DNA of 64,000 bases from an uncultured Ferrimonas sp. (GTDB taxonomy: Bacteria > Pseudomonadota > Gammaproteobacteria > Enterobacterales > Shewanellaceae): the NCBI RefSeq assembly GCF_947489035.1, contig NZ_CANLCI010000009.1:1-64000 (forward strand). Direction: 5' to 3'. Below, one piece after another: positions 56,202 to 64,000 of this stretch. The position numbers and the translations under genes are program-made. Numbering within the stretch: the stretch's first letter is position 1; each line of letters opens with the position of its first letter. The notes under the pieces were generated by a model. That model was not told the DNA's origin. It searched no databases and saw only the letters and a list, made by a program, of their open reading frames with translations.

Positions 56202-57262
56202 GGCTTTATCTCGCTGGTTGGAGTGAGGTTTAGCAGCGGCAACACGCCACCGGCCTGCTGATCGACGATCACCTTGGTTTTTATCCCCGGCAGCACCTGT
56301 TGCAAGGTTTCGATATAGATCCGCCGCTGGGTCACTTCTGGCGCCTTTTGGTATTCAGCCAGCAAGGCGCTAAAGCGTGCAGCATCGCCTTCAGCTTCGT
56401 TGATTCGTTTGAGGCGGTAGCCGTCGGCTTCGCGGATCCGCTGATCTTTCTCACCTTCTGCCAGCGGGATCACCTTGTTGTAATCCCGCCGTGCCTCGTT
56501 GATCAGCTTTTCTTTCTCCTGCTGGGCTTGGTTAACCTCATTGAAGGAGTCTTGCACTGGTAGGGGTGGGTTGATGTTTTTCAGCTGCACTTGGTCGATG
56601 CTAATGCCCATCACATATTTGGTAGAGAGACGCTGCATCTTGGCGAGGGCTTCAATCTCTATCTCTTGGCGGCCAACGGTGATCACCTCGTCCACGGTGC
56701 GATCCCCCACCACTTCGCGCATTACCGATTCCGACACATAGCGCAGGGTTTCCGCGGGCTCGCGCACCTCAAACAGAAACTTAACCGGATCGGCGATGCG
56801 ATACTGCACCACCCACTCCACCAAGGCGGCATTGAGATCACCGGTCACCATCTGGGTTTCCCGCTTTTGATCTCGCGCTCTGGGGCTTTGATAGGGATCG
56901 TTGGCACCGGGGGTGGCAAAGCCAAACTCCTGCTTAAGCTGACGCTTAACTGGCACAATGGTGGCAATATCCATCCCCAGAGGCAGCTTAAAATGCAGCC
57001 CTGGCGGTACTTCGTGGATATATTTGCCGAAGCGTTGCACCACCGCCACTGAGTCGCTGGGCACGGTGTAGTAGGCGGTCCAGAGGGTGTAGATGGCAAA
57101 CAGCAACGCCAGCAGCAGTGCAAAACCAGAACGACGCCCCTTGGGTGAGGCGAGCTGCAATCGCGCCAACCACCTAGTGATCACCAATTCCAGCTGCTGA
57201 TCCGCTTGGTTCTTATCGCCCCAGGGATCTTGCTGACCGCCATTGTTGCCTTGATTCGCCAT
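56198..57262 (-). CDS. hflK: HflK-like SPFH/band-7 protein
   Basis: 354 aa from the ATG at 57262, which gives the typical MANQGNNGGQQDPWG N-terminus; a reading from 57319 adds 19 residues without support. TM at about 45-65, SPFH domain (TVPSDSVAVVQRFGKYIHEVPPGLHFKLP) and coiled-coil (EVNQAQQEKEKLINEARRDYNK onward). Partner of HflC in an FtsH-associated complex. It is the first gene of hflK-hflC-acnA and is divergent from a Crp/Fnr regulator across 300 bp. Confidence 0.85.
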   Translation of the reverse strand: MANQGNNGGQQDPWGDKNQADQQLELVITRWLARLQLASPKGRRSGFALLLALLFAIYTLWTAYYTVPSDSVAVVQRFGKYIHEVPPGLHFKLPLGMDIATIVPVKRQLKQEFGFATPGANDPYQSPRARDQKRETQMVTGDLNAALVEWVVQYRIADPVKFLFEVREPAETLRYVSESVMREVVGDRTVDEVITVGRQEIEIEALAKMQRLSTKYVMGISIDQVQLKNINPPLPVQDSFNEVNQAQQEKEKLINEARRDYNKVIPLAEGEKDQRIREADGYRLKRINEAEGDAARFSALLAEYQKAPEVTQRRIYIETLQQVLPGIKTKVIVDQQAGGVLPLLNLTPTSEIKP

Positions 57263-57562
57263 TACTGTTCTCGCTTTTGCTAGCACGGCACCTTGGATCT
57301 CTCGCGCCGCTCGCGGCACGCTGCAATTGCGCTGGATTGATCACTGCAGAGGTATAGTGAGGTCAGGCATTGCAATGACATATCGATGCAATCTAAGCCA
57401 CAGGCTACAGCCGCAACGGGGGCCGAGTCGGTTCGCTATCGAACACAAACGCCGATTTATCCGCTCAGCAGCTTGCGAGCCCAGTGATATGGGACTGTAC
57501 TGCAGCAAGAGTCTGTTGCTGCTTGGCAGCGATGATTTTCGTTCTCAGCTTGGGTAGCACCA

Positions 57563-58264
57563 ATGTCTTTGTGTGCACAACAAAACCGTTTATTGATCTC
57601 GTTGCCGGCCAAGGTGCAGCAGCGGCTGTTTCCCTATCTCAAGCCGGTTATGCTGCCACTGGGCAAAGTGTTGTACGAGTCTGGCGAAACCCAGCATCAG
57701 GTTTACTTTCCTACCGATGCGATTATTTCTTTGCTCAATGTGATGGAAGATGGTTCCTCTGCCGAGATTTCGGTGGTGGGAAATGAAGGGCTAGTGGGCA
57801 TAAGCTTATTTATGGGCGGTGGCAGCACCCCCAGCCGCGCCCTAGTGCAAAGTGCCGGTTCTGCCTTGCAACTGTCGGCACGGCGCCTTAAAGATGAGTT
57901 TGACCGCCACGGCGATCTGTTGTTGTTACTGCTGCGATATACCCAATCTCTTATTACCCAGATGGCGCAAACCGCCGTGTGCAATCGGCACCACAGCATC
58001 GACCAACAGCTGTGCCGCTGGCTATTGCTGTCACTGGATCGGCTGCCGGGAAATCAATTGATCATGACGCAGGAGTTGATCGCCAACATGCTTGGGGTAC
58101 GCCGTGAAGGGGTGACCGAAGCAGCAGGTAAGTTACAGAAGCTGGGGGTGATTGAATATCACCGTGGCCACATTACCGTGCTCAACCGGCCGCGACTTGA
58201 AGCGCTGTGTTGCGAATGCTACGCGGTGGTTAAGAAGGAATCGGATCGATTGTTATCTTGGTGA
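57563..58264 (+). CDS. Crp/Fnr-family transcriptional regulator
   Basis: 233 aa with an N-terminal cyclic-nucleotide-binding-like beta roll (about 20-120) and a C-terminal winged helix-turn-helix (MTQELIANMLGVRREGVTEAAGKL near 168-192). It lacks the N-terminal cysteine set of FNR, so it does not hold an FNR-type iron-sulfur cluster. A CCEC cluster sits near the C-terminus (about 217-220), which is unusual and might sense redox or metal (inference). It is divergent from hflK-hflC-acnA and may control that unit. Confidence 0.87.
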   Translation: MSLCAQQNRLLISLPAKVQQRLFPYLKPVMLPLGKVLYESGETQHQVYFPTDAIISLLNVMEDGSSAEISVVGNEGLVGISLFMGGGSTPSRALVQSAGSALQLSARRLKDEFDRHGDLLLLLLRYTQSLITQMAQTAVCNRHHSIDQQLCRWLLLSLDRLPGNQLIMTQELIANMLGVRREGVTEAAGKLQKLGVIEYHRGHITVLNRPRLEALCCECYAVVKKESDRLLSW

Positions 58265-58571
58265 TCAGCCTTTAAACCAGCAGCAAACCAGCGTCTTGGC
58301 TCTGCTTCTGCGTTGACTGGTGGGTGACTGAGTGTTGACTGAGCTGTGGCTAGGGGCGTGACTCGGCGTGTCGCTGAAGTGCGATGGCCTCGATAACGGT
58401 CAATATTGGTGGGGGAAAGCAGCCCATTTCTCGCTTGACGCTGCCGTCCCATAGCGCAGTTCTAGCCCAATATCAGCACCTTGTTGCGATAAGTTGTCAC
58501 GTTAAACGTTAGGCTAACGATGCCATTTATCGCCATTCCAGTTTCTCTATTCAGGCTTAGTTTGTTGCTGA

Positions 58572-58718
58572 CTAAGCCTTAGATGGTTCCGGTTTTGGGC
58601 GCTGCTCAGCAGGGTTACTGCCTTTCTTACTTGGCTGGCCTTTATGACTAAAGACCTTGCCGCCGGGCGCCCTTGGGGCCGCTACGGTGGCTTTTTTCAC
58701 TTCAGGTGACTTGTCCAT
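58572..58718 (-). CDS. 48-residue lysine/proline-rich small protein (candidate)
   Basis: Small ORF starting MDKSPEVKKATVAAPRAPG and ending PEPSKA, with ten lysines, eight prolines and no hydrophobic core; probably disordered. The GAGG ribosome site is 5 bases before the ATG. An inverted repeat (GATATCGCC at 58728-58736 and GGCGATATT at 58745-58753) lies just upstream. It lies between the Crp/Fnr gene and fumC. The flanking 58265-58571 holds nothing else I can support. No family recognised; amino-acid pattern and ribosome site are the only evidence. Confidence 0.5.
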   Translation of the reverse strand: MDKSPEVKKATVAAPRAPGGKVFSHKGQPSKKGSNPAEQRPKPEPSKA

Positions 58719-58847
58719 TTTAACCTCGATATCGCCCCGCCACCGGCGATATTGTCGGCTGCAGGAAGAGCCACTATCTGCCCATTTTCAGCCGTTGTCG
58801 GTTCGCTATCGCACCTTGGACGTACATTTGTGCGTCCTGTTGTCCAG

Positions 58848-60218
58848 TTAAACCAAGCCATGGGGATCAAGCAGCTTGGCCAGCCGCTGTGGGTCGATGT
58901 CGGTCATTTCAATGGCCACATCCAATACGGTTCGATTTTCGGCGTAAGCCTGCTTGGCGATGGCTGCCCCTTGGTCGTAGCCAAGCAGCTGATTCAACGC
59001 GGTGATCAACACCGGATTGCGGGCTAAGGTTTGCTCAATACGGTGTTGGTTAATGGTCATGCCCGCGATCGCCTTATCCGCCAGCGAGCGCGCACTGTTG
59101 CTGAGTAGTTCAAGGCTTTGCAGCAGGTTATGGGCGATAAGCGGTAGCATCACGTTAAGCTGAAAGTTGCCAGACTGCGCCGCCAAGGTGACGCAGGTGT
59201 CGTTGCCGATCACCTGTGTCGCCGCCATCGCCACCGCTTCGGGGATCACCGGATTAACCTTGCCCGGCATCATGCTGCTGCCCGGCTGCAGCGCTGGTAA
59301 CTGGATCTCCCCCAAGCCCGCCAGCGGGCCACTGTTGGACCAACGCAGATCGTTGCTGATCTTAATCAATACCACCGCCAGGGTTTTCAGCTGACCGCTT
59401 AGCTCCAGCGCAGTATCTTGAGCGCTGATCGCCGCAAAGTAGTTATCCGTTAGCGTCAAAGCTAGGCCAGTTTTGCGCGCCAACTGGTTGCAGGCCCGCT
59501 GGCCAAAACCAGCGGGGGCGTTGATCCCAGTACCGACCGCGGTGCCCCCCAGCGCTAATTGCTGCAGGTGCGGCTGCAGCGCAGTAAGCCGTTGCCGTGC
59601 CTGTTGCAACTGTGCCTGCCAGCCGCCCAGCTCTTGGCCAAAGGTCAGTGGCATCGCATCCATCAGGTGAGTGCGGCCAGTCTTGACCACCTCAGTCAGC
59701 TGGTTGGCTTTTTGTGCAATCACCGCAATGAGATGATCCAGCGCTGGCAGCAGCTGCTCTGTCAGCACCAGCGCCGCGCTTAGATGAATGGCGCTAGGGA
59801 TCACATCGTTAGAGCTCTGGCTCATGTTCACTTGGTCGTTAGGACTTACCGCTGTCCCAAGTTGACGCGAGGCCAAAGTGGCGATCACTTCATTGAGGTT
59901 CATGTTGCTGCTGGTGCCCGATCCGGTCTGAAACACTGCCACCGGAAACTGCGGCTGGTAGCGCCCCAAACTGATCTCATCCGCCGCCAGCGAGATAGCC
60001 TGTGCCACCGCAGCCGGCAGCAGGCCGAGTTCAGCGTTGCTGTGGGCGCAAGCGCCCTTAATCAACGCCAAGGCACGGATAAACACCGGTGCCATGGTGA
60101 TGCCACTAAGGGTAAAGTTATTGACTGCCCGCTGAGTCTGGGCGCCGTAAAGGGCGTGGATGGGAACCAAAACCTCGCCCATGGGATCGGTCTCGGTTCG
60201 ATAGTTGCTGTCAGCCAT
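58848..60218 (-). CDS. fumC: class II fumarase
   Basis: Iron-independent fumarate hydratase of the aspartase/fumarase superfamily, 456 aa. Signature GSSMMPGKVNP near residue 318. Other conserved blocks are FQTGSGTSSNMNLNEV, NMSQSSNDVIPSAIH and KTGRTHLMDAMPLTFGQELGG. It resists oxidants because it has no iron-sulfur cluster. It lies near acnA and a Crp/Fnr regulator, suggesting a shared stress- or iron-related regulation of TCA steps (inference). Monocistronic, facing the small ORF gap. Confidence 0.95.
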   Translation of the reverse strand: MADSNYRTETDPMGEVLVPIHALYGAQTQRAVNNFTLSGITMAPVFIRALALIKGACAHSNAELGLLPAAVAQAISLAADEISLGRYQPQFPVAVFQTGSGTSSNMNLNEVIATLASRQLGTAVSPNDQVNMSQSSNDVIPSAIHLSAALVLTEQLLPALDHLIAVIAQKANQLTEVVKTGRTHLMDAMPLTFGQELGGWQAQLQQARQRLTALQPHLQQLALGGTAVGTGINAPAGFGQRACNQLARKTGLALTLTDNYFAAISAQDTALELSGQLKTLAVVLIKISNDLRWSNSGPLAGLGEIQLPALQPGSSMMPGKVNPVIPEAVAMAATQVIGNDTCVTLAAQSGNFQLNVMLPLIAHNLLQSLELLSNSARSLADKAIAGMTINQHRIEQTLARNPVLITALNQLLGYDQGAAIAKQAYAENRTVLDVAIEMTDIDPQRLAKLLDPHGLV

Positions 60219-60328
60219 GGTGCACCTCTGCTACCGCCTTAAGTCGCTACCTTTAACCCTAGCTGCAGCGGTGCTGGCAGCGCTGCTATTCGAGGATATC
60301 TAGCGGCCATGGCGTGTTGAGCTAACGA

Positions 60329-62245
60329 CTAGCCCTTTTTCGCTTTGGGGCTGGCTCGGCGCTTACGCTTAAATTTGGTTGGTGCCACCTTAGGCAGTTG
60401 ACGCAGGGAAGCTGGCACATCGCCGCTTTTCACTTGGGTCATCAAGGCGGCGATGCTCTGCTCCAGTGCTGCCATAAAGGGCTGATAGGCTATCTGTTTT
60501 TCCGCCATCTGTTGCAGCTGGCTTTCCCATTGGGCGGTCATATCGGGGTAACTGGCGCTGTCCGGCAAGGCACCAATCAAGGCGTTGGCGGCAACGGTGG
60601 CGTGGATGCTTTTGCCTTGGCGCTGCAGCAACTGGCGCTTAAACAGCAGCTCAATGATGCCAGCCCGAGTCGCTTCGGTGCCAAGGCCATCGGTCTCTTT
60701 TAAGATCGCTTTTAGGCTGCTGTCTTGCACAAAGCGGCCAATGCCAGTCATCGCTTGCAGCAAGGTGGCTTCGGTAAAGGCTTTGGGCGGCTCGGTGACG
60801 CTGTCTTTAATTTGGGCATCGGTGCACAGCAACTGCTGCCCCTCGGTCAGTGACGGCACATAGCTGCTCTCTTTCTCTTTTTCTGGCCCCAACAGCGTGC
60901 GCCAACCGGGCTTGAGCAGCTGCTTGCCTTTGGCCACAAAGCGGCCACCGGCGATCTCGAACTCCAGTTTGCTCTCCGCGTACTCGGCGGCGGGATAAAA
61001 CTGCATCAGGTATTGCCGCGCCACCAGTTGATACACCTTGGCTTCATCGGCACCAAGGCGATTACCGCCACCGGCTTTGGGGGTGGGGATAATGGCGTGG
61101 TGCGCTGACACCTTGCTGTCGTTCCAGCAGCGCGACTTTTGCCCCAGATCTGCGCCGCCGGTTGCCTTGGCTAAGTCGCTGTCATTGCTGGCGATGGCGG
61201 CAATCACCTTGGGCGCATCGGCCAGGTGGCCTTTGGGCAGATAGCGACAATCTGAGCGCGGATAGGTGATGAGCTTATGCTGTTCGTACAGTTTCTGCGC
61301 CGCCGACAGCACCTGCTGTGCCGACAAGCCAAAGCGCTTAGAGGCATCGATCTGCAGCGCCGATAACGAATAGGGCAATGGCGCGATTTGCTTGCTTTGC
61401 TTGTGTTGACTCAGCTTAACCTGCGCCGGTTGGTTGATGATCCGCGCCGCTACGTGTTCCGCCAGTTTGCGCGCCAACAAGCGTCCCTCTTCATCCAGCC
61501 AATCGCTGCAGGCGTCACTGGGTTGCCAGCGGGCGCGGATCTGCCGTTGCTCGTGGGGAATAATGGCATCCAATTGATAAAACGGCTTGGGAACAAAATC
61601 GGCGATCTGCTGATCTCGACGCACCACCAGCCCCAGCACTGGGGTTTGCACCCGCCCCACCGACAACACCCCGCCGTAGCCCGCTTGCTTGCCCAGCAAG
61701 GTGTAGGCGCGAGACATGTTCATGCCGTAAAGCCAATCGGCGCGGCTGCGCGCCAAGGCCGACACCGACAACGGCGCAAACTCGCGGTTGGGTTTAAGCT
61801 GCTGCAGCGCTTTTGTTACCGCCGCAGGGTTTAGATCGCTTACCAGTAACCGCTGCACCTGTTGTTTACGGGCACCGCTAAGCTTCAAAAAATCCAGCAT
61901 CTCGTCCACCAGCAGCTGCCCTTCTCGATCCGGATCGCCCGCGTGCACCACCTGCTCTGCTTGCTTCAGCAACTTGCGGATCACCCCGATCTGCTGGCTC
62001 ATCCCTTTGCGTGGCTTTAATTGCCATTGGTCAACGGTGATCGGCAAGGTATCCAGCCGCCACTGCTTGTAGCGTTCATCGTATTCGTCGGGATTCAGTT
62101 GTTCTAATAGGTGGCCGACACACCAAGTGACGCAATCGCCATTGGCCACTTCAATGTAACCTTGGTGACTTTTATGGGGCTTGGGTAACACCGCGGCAAT
62201 GGCGCGGCCTAGGCTGGGTTTTTCGGCAATAATCAGGCGTTTCAT
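60329..62245 (-). CDS. topB: DNA topoisomerase III
   Basis: Type IA topoisomerase of 638 aa, close to the 653 of E. coli TopB. The N-terminal Toprim domain has EKPSLGRAIAAVLP and the acidic GDPDREGQLLVDE motif. The nucleophile tyrosine is in LITYPRSDCRYLP near residue 328. The C-terminal tail is basic (KFKRKRRASPKAKKG). It decatenates replicated DNA and works with RecQ. Monocistronic. Confidence 0.96.
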   Translation of the reverse strand: MKRLIIAEKPSLGRAIAAVLPKPHKSHQGYIEVANGDCVTWCVGHLLEQLNPDEYDERYKQWRLDTLPITVDQWQLKPRKGMSQQIGVIRKLLKQAEQVVHAGDPDREGQLLVDEMLDFLKLSGARKQQVQRLLVSDLNPAAVTKALQQLKPNREFAPLSVSALARSRADWLYGMNMSRAYTLLGKQAGYGGVLSVGRVQTPVLGLVVRRDQQIADFVPKPFYQLDAIIPHEQRQIRARWQPSDACSDWLDEEGRLLARKLAEHVAARIINQPAQVKLSQHKQSKQIAPLPYSLSALQIDASKRFGLSAQQVLSAAQKLYEQHKLITYPRSDCRYLPKGHLADAPKVIAAIASNDSDLAKATGGADLGQKSRCWNDSKVSAHHAIIPTPKAGGGNRLGADEAKVYQLVARQYLMQFYPAAEYAESKLEFEIAGGRFVAKGKQLLKPGWRTLLGPEKEKESSYVPSLTEGQQLLCTDAQIKDSVTEPPKAFTEATLLQAMTGIGRFVQDSSLKAILKETDGLGTEATRAGIIELLFKRQLLQRQGKSIHATVAANALIGALPDSASYPDMTAQWESQLQQMAEKQIAYQPFMAALEQSIAALMTQVKSGDVPASLRQLPKVAPTKFKRKRRASPKAKKG

Positions 62246-62437
62246 TGATAATCACAGGCTGCTGGAGTGGCTACAGAGTACCGTTAGCCACTCGGCGCGG
62301 CAACAAAACACTGTATAAATAACCATGCTTCGAGCTTGCTGCCATTTTTGCCCACCTCTGCCTTGCAGCTTGGGCCGGAAATTCCGACAATAACTACAGC
62401 ATGTTATTCATTAAATAAAAAATCATAACGGTACAGC

Positions 62438-63316
62438 ATGGTTAATTTGGATTGGTTACAAACGTTTTGCACCTTGGTCGAAACCGGTCATTTCACTCGT
62501 ACCGCAGAAAAACTGGCGATGACCCAACCGGGGGTGAGCCAGCAGATCCGCAAATTAGAGCAGCATTTCGCCCAGCCGCTGCTATTGCGTGAAGGCAAAA
62601 AGTTTTCGCTCACCGAAGCCGGTGAGCAGGTGTATCGCCAAGCGCGGCAAAGTTTGATTGAACTGGCGCAATTAGAGCAAAGCCTTGGCCAAGATGATCC
62701 CCATGCAGGGCGGTGCCGGATCGCTTCGCCGGGCAGCGTTGGTTTGAAGCTGTACCCCATCAGTTTGACCCTGCAACAGCAGCACAGCCAGCTGCAAATT
62801 GAGTATCAATTTGCCCCCAACGACGGCATTGAACGGCAACTGGCTGAACGCCACTTGGATCTGGGCTTGATGACCCGCGCCAGCACCCTGCCGGAACTGC
62901 AATGTCAGCCCTTTGCCAGCGAAGCCCTTTGTTTAGTTACCCCTGCAAATTGCCACGACGTCAGTTGGGACAGCCTGATGCAGCTGGGTTATCTGGATCA
63001 CCCCGATGGCCGTCACCACGCCAACCTGCTGTTAGCGGCGAACTACCCGCAATTTGAACAGATTGAGCAGTTTCCACGGCGGGGATTTTCCAACCAAATT
63101 GGCTTACTGTTAGAGCCGGTGGCACTGGGACTGGGCTTTATCGTGTTGCCATTGCATGCGGTGCGTGCCTTTGCCGAACAGGACAAAATTAAGATCTGGC
63201 CGCTCGAGACCCCCATCGAAGAAACCATCTATTTAGTCAAACGGCGCTACCAAGTGAGCGCCGCTCGCATTGAACTGTTAACCCATTGCTTTAGCCAAGC
63301 GTTGCAGCCGACTTAA
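62438..63316 (+). CDS. LysR-family transcriptional regulator
   Basis: 292 aa with an N-terminal winged helix (VETGHFTRTAEKLAMTQPGVSQQIRKLEQH split across helix 2 and the recognition helix) and a substrate-binding domain from about residue 90. It lies tail-to-tail with the ArgO-type exporter, their stops sharing TTAA. In E. coli ArgP (LysR) controls argO, but this protein is not clearly ArgP: its N-terminus differs and the genes are convergent. Effector unknown. Confidence 0.88.
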   Translation: MVNLDWLQTFCTLVETGHFTRTAEKLAMTQPGVSQQIRKLEQHFAQPLLLREGKKFSLTEAGEQVYRQARQSLIELAQLEQSLGQDDPHAGRCRIASPGSVGLKLYPISLTLQQQHSQLQIEYQFAPNDGIERQLAERHLDLGLMTRASTLPELQCQPFASEALCLVTPANCHDVSWDSLMQLGYLDHPDGRHHANLLLAANYPQFEQIEQFPRRGFSNQIGLLLEPVALGLGFIVLPLHAVRAFAEQDKIKIWPLETPIEETIYLVKRRYQVSAARIELLTHCFSQALQPT

Positions 63317-63912
63317 CCCAGCAGCAACAGGGCCGCCAGCGCCCACATCACGGTACCGATAAGAAATTCCAACACCTGCCAAGCGCGGGGGCGCAAAAAC
63401 AACGGCGACAACGCCCGAGCGCCAAAGCCAAGAGCGTAGAAAAACACAAAAGAAGCGCTGATGGCACCCAGTGCGAACAGCTCAAGCTGCCCTTGAAACT
63501 GAGCCGCAACCGAGCCCAGCAACACCACGGTATCAAGGTAAACGTGGGGGTTAAGCCAAGTAAACGCCAAGCAGGCCAGTGCCGCCTGCCAACGGCTTTG
63601 TTGACCGTTTTTACTGGCAGTTAGGTTGTGACGCTGAGTAAAGGCACTGCGAAAACTGAAGAAGCCATAGGCCAGCAGAAACGCGGCTCCGCCAAACTTG
63701 GCCCACTGCAGTAATTGCGGCACTTGCTCTATCAGCTCGCCAAAACCAAATACCCCGGCGCTGATCAAAATGGCGTCCGAGCCTGCACAAATGGTGCATA
63801 CCATCCACAGATACTGGCGTTGCACCCCTTGGCGCAACACAAACGCATTTTGCGCCCCGATCGCTAAAATCAGCGATAACCCTAAACTGAAACCGGCCAC
63901 TATTGCGTTCAC
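63313..63912 (-). CDS. argO: LysE/ArgO-type amino-acid exporter
   Basis: 199-aa inner-membrane exporter with about six helices, most like ArgO (arginine/lysine efflux): LSLILAIGAQNAFVLRQGVQRQY at the start, AGSDAILISAGVFG, and the central TWLNPHVYLDTVVLLGS block. GTG start with AGAGGA upstream. The stop overlaps the LysR gene on the other strand. Confidence 0.9.
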   Translation of the reverse strand: MNAIVAGFSLGLSLILAIGAQNAFVLRQGVQRQYLWMVCTICAGSDAILISAGVFGFGELIEQVPQLLQWAKFGGAAFLLAYGFFSFRSAFTQRHNLTASKNGQQSRWQAALACLAFTWLNPHVYLDTVVLLGSVAAQFQGQLELFALGAISASFVFFYALGFGARALSPLFLRPRAWQVLEFLIGTVMWALAALLLLG

Positions 63913-63932
63913 TGCAGATCCTCTTTACATAA

Positions 63933-63958
63933 AAAAACGCCGTTCCAAGAACAGCGTT
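63933..63958 (-). terminator. terminator of a minus-strand gene entering from the right edge
   Basis: On the minus strand AACGC and GTTC arms pair across a 3-base loop with one internal mismatch, followed by seven T residues. It separates argO from the gene further right. Confidence 0.6.
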
Positions 63959-63976
63959 TACTATCAACCCGTTAGG

Positions 63977-64000
63977 TTACGGCATCATCGGTGCATTGCA
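63977..64000 (-). CDS. possible C-terminal tail of a gene entering from the right edge
   Basis: The minus strand reads CNAPMMP and then TAA at 63977-63979, 19 bases before the terminator stem. The placement fits the end of a gene, but seven residues cannot be identified. Confidence 0.35.
   Translation of the reverse strand, partial: CNAPMMP

Noticed and set aside
62438..63316. Calling the LysR gene beside argO argP
   Set aside because: The sequence is not clearly ArgP-like, and the two genes are convergent rather than in the E. coli arrangement.

Overview
The window is a stretch of gammaproteobacterial chromosome. The gene content and neighbourhoods fit the Alteromonadales, with Shewanella or Ferrimonas-like relatives most likely; this is inferred from protein resemblance and from the pabB-nudL, fadD-rnd, yoaA-tsaB, pheS-pheT-ihfA and his arrangements, not from a database search. 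Most genes are GC-rich, with short intergenic gaps and symmetrical hairpin terminators. Two AT-rich inserts (about 19.46-21.08 kb and 35.8-37.35 kb) stand out sharply.

Left part (0-18.9 kb): folD; an MdlA/MdlB-type ABC exporter pair; a chemoreceptor; pabB, a periplasmic thioredoxin and a NudL-type Nudix hydrolase; then a DUF4266 lipoprotein coupled to a DUF3570 outer-membrane protein. A cluster of four palindromic REP-like units follows (BIME-like, 10.95-11.26 kb). Next comes a minus-strand fatty-acid group in which two acyl-CoA ligases flank rnd, preceded by an alpha/beta hydrolase. A secreted methyltransferase-like protein and an MBL-fold hydrolase close this part.

Middle part (19-38.6 kb): the first insert carries two unfamiliar genes with attC-like hairpins before and between them. 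After an MFS/LysR divergent pair and yoaA-tsaB-small gene comes a complete his operon, hisL-G-D-C-B-H-A-F-I, with a leader peptide containing six histidines and a textbook attenuator. Behind its terminator sits a Y1 (HUH-type) transposase element with 16-bp inverted ends and two extra truncated right ends. That series abuts a second AT-rich insert: a membrane-anchored nucleotidyltransferase and a small partner, bounded by an attC-like site on one side and a Vibrio-repeat-like, apparently truncated attC on the other. Both inserts end, read in their own coding direction, at the same motif, TTAA(A/C)TA(A/G)ACACCCAC. No integrase gene is present in the window.

Right part (38.6-64 kb): ihfA-pheT-pheS; a second chemoreceptor; an AT3 acyltransferase; FKBP; pdxY; two poorly known proteins; and a PAS sensor broken by a frameshift. 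Then comes a group of acnA, hflC- and hflK-like genes, a Crp/Fnr regulator, a 48-residue lysine/proline-rich small ORF, and fumC. topB, a LysR regulator and an ArgO-type exporter finish the window.

The most interesting material is the pair of attC-bounded inserts, especially the two-TM nucleotidyltransferase with its partner, and their repeated association with the ends of a Y1-transposase element.
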